Below, piece after piece: positions 23,517 to 34,406 of a stretch of DNA of 64,000 nucleotides (position 1 is its first letter; the number at the start of each line of letters is the position of its first letter). Under the pieces are notes generated by a model that saw only the letters and a program-made list of their open reading frames with translations, was not told the origin of the DNA and did no database searches. The position numbers and the translations under genes are program-made. The stretch is from assembly GCF_964275005.1 (NCBI RefSeq), contig NC_092686.1, positions 12,087,032-12,151,031 of the forward strand, given 5' to 3'. Source of the DNA: Diadema setosum. Lineage: Eukaryota > Echinodermata > Echinoidea > Diadematoida > Diadematidae.

Positions 23517-24494
23517 TCATATGACTTCCGGTGAAATAACACCAAGCAAAACTGAGAAAAACTAAGGGAAAATAATTGTGGACGCCTACATTTCCCACAA
23601 ACTTAGCTTGGTCACCTTCATGTTGCTCTCTCTGGTTTTATACACCTATATGCTCGTATGACTGCAGTCATGCATGGCATCTATAAAGTTGCACATTTCC
23701 TTACGAAATGTTTTTTTTTTTTTTCGTTGTGCATGTATGCCTACGCAAAAAAACACACACAAAAAAACCCGCTAAAATGTAGGGTCTATATAGAGCATGT
23801 GACCACGATGTATAATAGGCCGATATTGCTTATTCGATAGAAACATGAAAATAGGCTGTAGTTGCAGTTATTAAACAGTTGGCACACGATCGTGTATCGC
23901 TGTGTTTTTCGCAATCTATATACTCGAGTCATATAGGCCTAGAGTGACTTGACTCACAAGCTTGAATACTAAATAATAATTATGTAAGAAATTACTTGTT
24001 GCATTGGGGAAATAGGTAGCCTATCTTCATATCATTTTATGTGGGAAAGTTTTATAGTCTATAATATCAAGACAGTGTTAGAGAAAGTATAGGGCCTAGA
24101 GGGAAGGAGAAAAACAGACAGATATATAGAGGCGGCTAGAACAGGGCGAATCGTTCGGGTGGAACTAACTTATAAACCTGTACTTTGAATTATAAAGTCA
24201 AGCACAGGGCATCCCTACTGGTCGTTAGATTCGACAGGCAAATATGTATTTTAGCATTTAAGGGATGGTATAATATTGGTTGAGATGAGATATAGGATTC
24301 AGCTTTTAGCTTTTCGCAAAATAGTTATAGAAACTACTTTAGAGCATTTCAAAGCTTATTTGATGAAAATCGGTTTTGAAATGGCTGAGATGTCCAAAAA
24401 CAAAAGTTTAAAGCAAAGAAATACATAATAAGTAAAAGGTGGATCCCACCTTTTATTAGAAATTGCATTGTTTTCGATGTCCCAGCCATCTTTG
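23502..24494. repeat. ~990-bp direct repeat, copy B
   Basis: This is the second copy of the repeat at 21474-22460, in the same orientation, separated from it by 1041 bp of LINE endonuclease sequence. Flanking sequence differs outside the copies (left ACTCAGAATGGT, right AGCCAATTCATC). Confidence 0.9.
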
Positions 24495-25108
24495 AGCCAA
24501 TTCATCTCTTTAAAACTCATGAGCTATGCAGCATATTGATAAGGATATCACACAGTAAGGTGCTTATCACTTTAACAGTCTTAGCCAATTCAACATCATT
24601 ATATTTTCATGTATAGGCCTATCCTAGATTTGTCAATACAATTTTCAAGTGAGGATCGACGGTTGTTATGTGGTCATTATCATAATAAAGAATAATCTAT
24701 TGTTACCAACCTTTACCGTTAAAATTTTTTCTGTCGCTATTATCATCATCATGATATTAACTTCATAGTTTCGTAGGAAATTATCATAATCATCATTGCA
24801 GAATCATCATCGTATTATTCGATTGTATAAGAAATGTCGACGAATACACGAATACAATGAATATAAAAAGAGGTGTTGAATCTCGCGATTTATACTAGAC
24901 CAGTGCTAAATTGCAGATTACTGTTTTCAGCCCCCCCCCCCAACAAAAAACAAGTTTTCATTTTGATTCAACGTGTAATAGCTAATCAATTTGACGTCAT
25001 TCTGTAAGCTCTATGCGGAGGTCAAGCTTTGCATGGTGTGATTCAAGCAATTTAACACTCTGAAGAGGGATCGACAGTTTGGGAGACTACATAGACGGAG
25101 CCTTAAGA

Positions 25109-25147
<39 letters not shown>

Positions 25148-26338
25148 AACAAACAAACAAACAAACAAACAAACAAAGGAATACGATAATAATCTTCTAT
25201 ACTGGGCCGAAATGCTATCAATTTGTTTTTGCTATACAAAATCATGTCTCCGCACAAACAAAAACATTAGGGCCTATACCGACATGATAATGGAGAGGAA
25301 AAGGGGAAACTGAAAAGATACGTTCATAACTCGAATGGCGTTCATGGTCGAAAAAGAATCAAGAAAATGAGTCATGAACCATCTAAAAAAAAAAAAAAAA
25401 ATATATAATTTTTGTTAAGACCCGTGAATAACAACCATTTGGCCGGGAGACACTCATGATGTGTCATGATGTGTATCACAGTGAGTTACGTGAGCAGGAC
25501 AGGTAGACGGGCGCAATGCAAGCTATCTTTGAGTTGTACCTGTGCAATATCCTACTTTGTGTACTGTAATCAAAATATAGTATATAAAAGTGCATGTGAG
25601 TTGGCGCGCACACACAAAATAAAATGAGCACTAGGGACTTTCCCGATTTCAGACTGAGTTGGGCGGGTCGACGGTACATCCGAAGTAACTGTTCCCACGT
25701 TAGGAAATCACACAGAGCGCCGGTTCGTTTCCCGTTGAGTCTATACTTCGTACTATTAAAGCAAATGACGTGTATGTCATGTACTATAGTCGGGGGGGGG
25801 GGGGGGGGTCGTGCTATTAGTGTTTGGTACATGTAGTTCTGTTCTGCACCATCGCGTGTATTTACATGTATAACAATGACACCAGCGATATCATGCTGTG
25901 TGTTGATCGTAATAAGTTACACTTGTCGTTGGGGTATAGTCTATGGACTTCGCAGTTGCCATGGGAATCAAATATTTAACATGCACTCTGGGAATCTGTT
26001 TTGGGATCGGGTTTATTTCGGGGTGTTTTTACCACTGTGCCTGACTCACTTTTCAGTCAACGGTCAAACTGAAAGAGTGGGTTTTCAACTGACAAAATGA
26101 GTCGATTTGGGTGATTTTCAAGGTCCGGCTAGTGATTCATGCCGCTTTCAGGGTTGGCATGGAAACAAATATTACTTCTGTCTGTAAACACTGTAAATCT
26201 AATCTATGATGATTATAGTCATCGAAAACTGCTCATTCGACGTCAGGCACTGAAGAGGCAACAGACGCTCTTCGATGAGCGATAAATGTCATCGATCGCC
26301 ACTGATTTCTAAAGTCAGCTCCTTTGCAAAACAACAGA
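24495..26338. other. Intergenic sequence upstream of the coiled-coil gene
   Basis: This includes a (CA)n-(CAAA)n microsatellite at 25109-25177, a poly-G run at about 25792-25809 and no recognised gene. The last few hundred bases before 26339 may hold the promoter of the plus-strand gene; no TATA box is obvious. Confidence 0.35.
25109..25177. repeat. (CA)n / (CAAA)n compound microsatellite
   Basis: About 32 bp of CA repeats are followed by about 34 bp of CAAA repeats. Confidence 0.95.
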
Positions 26339-27162
26339 ATGAACTCAGCAGGTGGAATGGAGTTAAATGCGCCTTTAAGCTCTTATTGTCCGTTTGATCC
26401 TGAGGTACGTTATACCACTTTCTATTAAAATATCGTATGCATTCTATACTCTGAAGGTAGCCACACTGCAGAGTGATTTTTCATCTGCTTCGACGTAACA
26501 GTGCGACAAAGTATAGGCCCTATATAGGCCTAAAAAAGAGCTATACTCTAGTAACAACAATCAAGAGACTCTACAATGTGTAATAGGCATAATATGCATA
26601 TTATGACGGATGTATGATATATAGCCTATAGATAATAATCTATAGGCATATACTGTAGATTACATAAAGGCCTAAATAATTGTAGGCCTATTCATAAACG
26701 TCATTTTCACATTTTCTTTAAAGTAAGGTTATCGTCAAGTCTTTTCAATGATACTGCATTCATTACAATAAGAAATATTTTTGAAGATTTATCTATCTAA
26801 AATTCCTAACAGAGCCGTCCATTCAGGGCCAAAGGACCTGATTTTCGAGTGGGCCCTGTTACAATGGTTAATGTCAAATATTGCAAATAAGATTTTGAAT
26901 AGTGCAACAACAGGTAACATACAAGATATCATTTCAGTAATGACATTTTCAGTAATAACATTTTTCTTTGATTTTCAGCAGCCTCAAATCTCTAATAAAA
27001 GTGAGCATATCTGTTTTGACGCTTAAATTGTCCATGATTATGGACACAAAATAATACGCACATGACAGTGACTGTCGTTCTCATTGTCCGTAGAAAACCG
27101 AGTAATGACTACATTGATATATTGTGTAATTGCATTTTTATCTCAATCTTTTCTCGTTTCTC

Positions 27163-27208
<46 letters not shown>

Positions 27209-27908
27209 ATCTCATTTGTTCAATTTCAGCAGCTGATGAGACACCAGTATGTAACAGAATATGTCGACAGCGGGCCCAAAGCTCTGTCCCCACTTCTAGT
27301 AAGATGAGATTTACCTACATTTATACATCGTGACGTATTGCGATTCCATATTATGATGTTAACCTGTAACTGACAATCTCATCATGAACGAACCATCACG
27401 ATGGAGGTGGAAAGCATTATACGACCTAATCATAAGCGGCTGCAGTTCGTTAATCCGAAAATGAAATAGGGTTCTTTATTCCGAAGGTTCGTTATTCCAA
27501 AGGTCCGTAAATCCCAACAAGAGATAAGCTTTGTTATTTCAAAGATTCGTTAATCCGACAACAAAATAAGGTTCGTAATTCCGAAGGTTCACTTTGTATA
27601 ATAAATATCTTTACGCGAATTCCTTACATTTTTCCGATTAACGAACCTTCGGAGAATACCCTTCGGAATAACGCCGCTATATAATGTTCAGATTTACAAC
27701 CCTGTTTCATGCTCGGATTAACAAACATCTTGGTATAAGGAATATTATTTTGTGTGTTTCGGAATAAGAACCATCTGAATAAAGAAACTTAGTTTTATTT
27801 TTGGATTAACGAACATTCGGAATAACGAGCATCACTCTCATGATACACGTGCACACAAGATTTCATAATAGGCCTCTACACTGTATGATTGACGTCTGCA
27901 GAGAGAGG

Positions 27909-27942
<34 letters not shown>

Positions 27943-29776
27943 AGGAGTGTATTTTGCATTGGATATTAAGGTCAGAGAAGAAATGAATTATAAAGAGATA
28001 CTGAGTAAGATTAAAAGACTTTTGGGATGGTGGAGACAAAGAGATTTGACTGTAATGGGACAAATATTTTTGCTCAAAACATATGCTCTGTCTAAATTAT
28101 ATTATGTATCTTCATCAATAGAGGTTCCAAAGTGGGTAGTGGCAGATATCAATAAAATTTGTTTTGAATTTATATGGAATGGTAAAGATCGAATTAAAAG
28201 GGTTATTTGTTATCAGGATTATAGTGAGGGCGGTCTTAGAATGACAAATTTTGAATTGTTTGTTAAGAGTCAACGAATTATGTGGTTGAAGCGATTGTTA
28301 TATGGTGAGAAGCTCATGGGATGGAAACTTTTCTTTGATTATATTTTTAGGACTGCGGGAGGAAGATTCATATTTTTGTGCAATTATGATATACGATTTC
28401 TAAAGTTTAATGTACCATTGTTTTATTTAGAAATTTTGAGGGCATGGCAAGAAATGGAGATAACCGGAATTATCAAGAAGGCAAGATTAATCCAATCTTT
28501 TCTAATAATAAGGATTATTTGTGTAAAGGGAAAATGATTTTTTGTGAAAATTTATATAGGAAGAATATTTATTTAGTGAAGCAAATTATGGAAAAAGATC
28601 GTATGAGATCAGCAGTATATTTTCATAGGTTAGGATTAGATAGTGAAAATATAGTTAAAGTTTGGGAAATAGGGGAGGTTGTTGTAAGAAGCCAGAAATT
28701 TGAGGGAAATATATATGATTTTTATTCTGTTGATAAAGAGGAATATAATATTTCTTTGAAAATTTTGAGAATGTAATTTTATTGAAAGATGTTTCATTTA
28801 GAAAGGTGTATGAACTCTTTGTTACAAATTTACAGCAATTGTATGTTTTACGAATGAAAGATGGCCAAAATGATTATTTGTTTTCGAAAAAAGGAAATTA
28901 CACATATATTTTTAAGACCAAGAATGACAACACTTCTAACAAAACTTAGGGAATTTCAGTATAAATTATTACATGGAGTTGTTTATACAAAGGAAAATCT
29001 TTTTGAGTTTGGTTTCGTTGCAAATAACCGGTGTTCTTTCTGTGAGCAATCGGTAGAAACATATAAACATTTATTTTGGGATTGTGTGTATGTTAAGAAT
29101 TTGTGGCAGGAAGTGATAGATAGATTGAGATGACAGATCTTCGAAATATAGAGTGGAGAGACGTTCATTTTGGTGTTACGGGAAGGGATCCAAAAGTAAA
29201 ATTTTATAATACAGGTACAATAATTTTTATTTTGAAATAATACTTTTTTATATTATTTTTAGATCTAGGTCGGAGGGAAAAATTCCAACTTTGGAGGAAA
29301 TTTGTAAAAGAATAATAAGTTTTCGGAATGAAGAAAAAGAAATTGCTATAAAAAGAAATAAGTTGGGATTACATTTGCTGAAATGGGAAAATGTTTCTGA
29401 ATTTGGAAGTCGTTTTTATTAGGAAGGAAGGTGGTATCACTTCGGGGGTGTTTTGTGTGTGGGGTGTATGTGTGTATGTGCGTTTTTGGTGTTGGTGTGT
29501 ATGTGTGTTGGTGTTTGGGGTGTATGTGTGTGGTGGTTGTGGATGTATGTGTTTGGGGTTGTGGTGGGGGTGTGGGATAGGTTTGAGTGCATCGGGGTTG
29601 GTGGGGGATGGGGATTTGATTTCAATGAAATGATTTCATTCTAGTTTGTATAACGTATTTTTGTTGCTTTTTTATGAATATACCCTTGTATATATATACC
29701 CTTACATACTCGATTTATAATCGAGTTGTTATGTTGAAGAGAGATGATTGGCAGTATAAGTATACCATAGTCAAAG

Positions 29777-29816
<40 letters not shown>

Positions 29817-32113
29817 TTTTTTTTTGTACATGTCAATACTTTCTCGTGAAGAAATGGTCAGTAGGATTGATTTATAATCGAGTTATGTTTGAAGGGAGAT
29901 GATGGGCAGTATAAGTTGGTAATGGATTTGTCTTTTGAATGGCATTTGTACCGTTCTTATGTTCATGTTACACCCAGAATGGGTTGATTTATGATTAATT
30001 TGAATGAAATCAATAAAATATTGAAAAACAAAAGTGTGTATGTATGTGTTTGTATATACATGTATTATGAATTGCGTACATAGTGTATGCCTGTGTTACT
30101 TATTGCATATCATCTAAATGGTGGATCGTATTGTGTACTATAACAATTGTATTTCTTAGAAAACAGACAGCCGGAAATTATTGCTTGATATCTATAAAAG
30201 TAGCGATGAATGACTGATGAAAATGTAATGTAACGTATGGGAACACACCACTGCCGCTGATTTTGTGTACAGAATTGCCCAGACGGAAGGGATATCACTT
30301 GTCGATCGGGTCAAGACTCTTTGGCCGACGGATCCCACTTCGCCAATCTAAAAAGCGAGGCCCTGCAGGTCTTCAGGACGACATTCAAGTTCTTGGAGGT
30401 GAGGTTGAATCCATCATGCACAATTATGCACATTTTATCTGTAATTCTTTCATATGAATATCAGGGGGAGTTTAATCAGTACTAAAAAAAAAAGAAGCCT
30501 AAAAAAGCCTCAAAATAAAGATATAATCACGAGTAAATTTTAAAAAAAATTACTATACATACGAAAGGTGACACTAGTGATAGAATGATGTTTGCTGGAG
30601 TACTAGTTCATGCAGGTTTTACTGTTTTTTGCTAACGTTGGCTATACTGCTCGAGATGGAAACTCCTTCCTATACTTCGTACTGCAATCCAGAAATAAAG
30701 AGAGAGAAAAGGGGTATATAAACTTTATGGAAAGGAATATTGATATCTACCATTCTAATGAACATGATGTATTGTGTCAATATTCCGCAATCAAACGTCA
30801 ACCATTACAACTCTATTTCTAATGTTTGTCAATCTGTATTTTAATTTCTAGGACCAGATAAACGCTCTTCTTGAGGAGAACGCAGCTCTTCGAATGGAGT
30901 TGAGGGCATCGAAGCTTGTCTCTCAGGTACAGATTCCCAATGCCATGCAGTTGACAATCAAGTCCATGGTTAAAATCTTAGCCATGAAACTAAAACTAGC
31001 AAGAGATAATTATCAATTGCACATGCGTGTGTCAGTGTGCATTATAAATGGGCTATAGAATCTCTGCAATCTGATTGGTCAATACAGTCTTGTATTGTCA
31101 TGCATTGATTTTAACTGAGATTCACTCTGAGCCATGCGTCCCGTAAAATCCGAACGTGTGGCTCAATTCTTGTACAGTGTTGTAGGTGTACCGGACGCCT
31201 GATGGGGAAAATGGTTGTATTTCATGAATTTACGGGCCCATTTTATAACACAAATGATACACAGGCCTATTTCGTGGATCAATGAGAACTGGATGCTCTT
31301 GTTTAACTTTGGAACAGTCTAAAACCCACTCTCTGCGCTCGTGGGCTTAAACAGTTCCAAAGTTATAACTCGCGCTTCCAATTCTCACCGATCCACTCTG
31401 TCCTGTGCGTCTACCATGGGATGAAGATGATGAATTTTGGAACATAATAAGAAGAGACATTGGCATTTACGCATGCAGTATTTTCATAATCTACAGTCTA
31501 TCGTTTAACCATCTTGTCAACACGCTGATAGTGATGTTGCAGAATTCTGCTTGCATTTTTTAGATTTACTGTATTCCTTATACATATTCCTACACTTTCG
31601 TTGCACTCCTTACAGGAGAGATCCGTTAATCCAAATCCGGCTGACAACAAATCGTTCACCTGAAACCGACATCTTTCTGGCCTGGATCGAATGGAAAATG
31701 TCCAGGCTATCAACGATTCAGATGTATTGTTGTCACTTCCGGGTGTAAACTCCTCTTGGAGACCTAAGTCTACCTGACAGAGAGTGGTTTATTCGCATCA
31801 CATGCGCTCTGGTGAGCTCACGTTGATACGTACAAGCTACGGTGCTGCGGCATGCTCTGCCCATTGTGCTGTCAAGCGCATGCAGCACGGAATATTCAAA
31901 TCGCTCTACAAGCATTGTTATTTTTATGGGTAATTTTTTGGGGGGTATGCATCTTCTCGTACCATTGTCTCGGGAAGAGACCATCATATTAATACCCATA
32001 TTTATATGCATTATACTGTACTTATAATAGTCACTCAGAAAGAAAAGAGGCTATGTATATTGTTTGTTTCAGTTTTGTCTCAACAGGCTAATCTCATCAG
32101 AGAACTGCTTTAA
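26339..32113 (+). CDS. Unrecognised ~120-aa coiled-coil protein, five exons
   Basis: Exons 26339-26404, 27230-27298, 30273-30398, 30852-30926 and 32087-32113 all begin and end in phase 0 with GT..AG splice sites. They join to 22, 23, 42, 25 and 8 residues and end in TAA at 32111. The protein starts 'MNSAGGMELNAPLSSYCPFD', has a middle part with 'NCPDGRDITCRSG', and ends in an amphipathic heptad segment 'LEDQINALLEENAALRMEL' followed by 'VSQANLIRELL', predicted as a short coiled coil. There is no signal peptide or membrane segment, so it is probably cytosolic or nuclear. The second acceptor is a NAGNAG (CAGCAG), so one Gln may be optional. Intron 2 (~3 kb) contains a LINE remnant. I do not recognise the family; the consistent frame over five exons is the evidence that it is real. 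Confidence 0.72.
27466..27835. repeat. Array of TTCCGAAGGTTCGTTA-type inverted words, copy 1
   Basis: Degenerate units such as 'GGTTCGTTATTCCAAAGG', 'TTCGTTAATCCGA' and 'GTAATTCCGAAGGTTC' recur on both strands, and the second half reads as the complement of the first ('CCGATTAACGAACCTTCGG'). It is a self-complementary repeat in intron 2 of the coiled-coil gene. The same family recurs at 40540-41330. Confidence 0.65.
27912..27940. repeat. (GT)n microsatellite
   Basis: About 28 bp of GT repeats at the truncated 5' edge of the LINE remnant. Confidence 0.95.
27941..30033 (+). mobile_element. 5'-truncated L1/Tx1-like LINE remnant
   Basis: Three successive frames (about 27941-28537, 28444-28776, 28861-29133) encode the C-terminal part of a LINE reverse transcriptase: 'ILSKIKRLLGWWRQRDLT', 'GQIFLLKTYALSKLYY', 'FIWNGKDRIKR' and 'YSEGGLRMTNFE'. 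A zinc knuckle 'CSFCEQSVETYKHLFWDC' (C-x2-C-x8-H-x4-C) follows, as in L1/Tx1-group LINEs. The coding part is broken by at least two frame shifts and lacks endonuclease and RT catalytic core. The 3' UTR is G/T-rich, has a partial tandem duplication (GATTTATAATCGAGTT at ~29711 and ~29869), an AT microsatellite and ends with AATAAAATATTGAAAAACAA. It lies in sense orientation in intron 2 of the coiled-coil gene. Confidence 0.85.
29779..29813. repeat. (AT)n microsatellite
   Basis: About 34 bp of AT repeats inside the LINE 3' UTR. Confidence 0.95.
31276..31396. repeat. Long inverted repeat in the coiled-coil gene intron 4
   Basis: GGATCAATGAGAACTGGATG at the left opposes ...CCAATTCTCACCGATCC at the right. 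Inner arms AACTTTGGAACAGTCTAAAA and TTAAACAGTTCCAAAGTT continue the stem. Total about 120 bp; it is likely a MITE-type hairpin. Confidence 0.6.
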
Positions 32114-33129
32114 TGTATGTATGTATGTATGTTTAAAAAAAAATATATATATGCTTTCTCCCTCTCTTCCTCCTTTCATGACATAGCCTTTATGTGGCTG
32201 CATGTCTGACTCTTTCAACATAGAAAGAAAATTGATGAACACCTCAAACACATCCACACAACTCTTAGTGGTCCTCGTTCACACTTAAAACCATATTGTC
32301 AGTCCACATTTACCTGTAAATAGTGATCGGTGTATATACTGTGTTTATATTTCGACAAAATACATTATATCCTCTCGTACTTTATTGAAAAGTATACTTT
32401 AAGTATGTATTCACTGTGTGAATAGAGTATCACGCAATAGTGGTGTATATCTCGCTTGATCCTTGTGTATCTCAATGACATGTCTTACAACCGGCATTTA
32501 CTGATTTAAAAATACATGTTTGAATTCTATTTTTTTTTTTTTTTTAGATCAAAAGTTTGTAGTCATGCATGTTTTTACCGATGAATCATTATTTGCGTTA
32601 TAGTCATAATTACAGTTTCTGTTTAAGAGATGCTATATAACACACACACATATACACAAACAAACAAACACACACACAAACACACACACAAATGACGTAC
32701 CATGATAGAACTGTGGTGTCGTCGGGGAATTTCTCCTTTCGTATAATCAAATAGTTCGTTGAGCATGATTGTTATGACTCACTATAATGAACGATGTGTG
32801 CAATGGTAACTGTTTCTTCTCGGGTCTTGTACGTCAGGAGCTATCATCCCAGTCAAAAGCTCTGTACTTGTGGCGATGGTCCCCTGAATTTCCAAATCTA
32901 AAGTGTTTTCTCTGTCAGTACTTCCAAGGTGACATAATAAGAGTTTAAGTTTACCTTATCGCCTATGTGTTTCAGAAGAAAATTTCAAAAGAAAACTTGA
33001 GACTACTAAGTAAACTGTTCGAATTATAATTATGTTGTCTGTATATCTTACAAAATGTTGTATGTTGTAACAGCGCTTTGATCAGGTTCCTGTACAAGCG
33101 CTTCATAAGAAATAGTTGTTGTTGTTCTT

Positions 33130-33209
<80 letters not shown>

Positions 33210-34406
33210 CATCATCATCATCATCATTTCATTATCGTTTTTATTTCTACATCTATGCCTACGTTATGTACATTTACCTACGACTGTACTACATAACATA
33301 TACCGATGCATCGTATATAAATCATATCAGGCCAATACTTTGTCGTTAATATATTGCAATGTATTGACAGTGGAATGCCGAAATAAAACTAAATTGTATT
33401 GAATTATAAAAAAAATAATCAATGTTTTGGTCTCTCCATGCTTTACTCTATATTGAATGAAGTAATTCGTTGTAACAAGAAATCCAATCCAACATTAAAT
33501 CATTGCAATTTACCTCCTGAATTTACTTTAGGTAGTAGGCACCTACAGTGCATGCACCGGTCTAAAACCCCTTCAGATAAATCACGGAATAGAGATCACC
33601 TTGTAACGCTTGTTTTGCGCCAGTTTCATTTGATTCTGCTTTAAAGGCAGCAATAAATCACACGCAAATGAAGAAAGCCTAAACTTTTATGCAAAAATCA
33701 TAATAATGACGAATGTTAAAAAATGAAAAGGGCCAAACATGATTGATTTGTTTTGACCACGCCATCAACATGGAATGAGGTTTAAGTTCTGCGTTTACAC
33801 ACACGTTTACTCTCACATAATATAGACTGCACGGAAAATCAAAATGCTTATATAGCTGTCTCGAAAACGTCGGGCTTGCAATCGCAAGCTCATCTATAAC
33901 AGGTGACTCTGTTTTGCATGATTATTTTTCATTAACAGACGAAACTGAGAAATCATTTCGGACCATTTCTTATTTTCCAACATTCTTGGTGGGAAATAAG
34001 AAACGTTGAAATCACATTCTGGGTCCATGCTAGGACACACTTGGTCATAATCAAGGAGCAAGGAGCAACAGAAAACTTTTTTTAACGTGTACGTGTGGGG
34101 GGGGGGAGGAGTGGGAGGAGGGGGGGGGGGGGAGATAGGGGAGACCTGCAGACGCCCCCTCCGGTTCCACAGCTCAACGACCACCATGCATAGTAAATAC
34201 GTAACTATAATGACATGCGCCTATAATCAAAGTATACACATTAAGTTTGAAAGGGATGACCACATAGGTGTGTAAACGGAACCACGAACTCATCTACACG
34301 ACACCTCTGATCAACCTGAGAGCCACAACACGGAAGTACGTGATGACCACCTGCGCGGATTGTCAATTTCTCTGCTTCCAATAAACCCGCGCTCGCATCT
34401 CTCCCG
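32114..34406. other. Downstream/intergenic sequence with simple repeats
   Basis: This follows the stop of the coiled-coil gene. It contains TATG repeats near 32116, CA-rich tracts near 32640, a compound TTC-TTA-ATC microsatellite at 33119-33227 and G-rich tracts at 34095-34132. No coding exon was recognised. Confidence 0.4.
33119..33227. repeat. Compound (TTC)n-(TTA)n-(ATC)n microsatellite
   Basis: Three successive trinucleotide tracts, about 40, 50 and 18 bp. Long frames here (poly-Ser/Tyr/His, poly-Phe/Leu) are artefacts of the repeat. Confidence 0.95.

Noticed and set aside
21474-24494. LTR retrotransposon with 990-bp LTRs
   Set aside because: The repeats lack TG..CA ends, and the interior is a non-LTR endonuclease with no LTR-type genes or primer-binding site.
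33078-33349. Open frames of poly-Ser/Tyr/His and poly-Phe/Leu
   Set aside because: They arise only from trinucleotide microsatellites.
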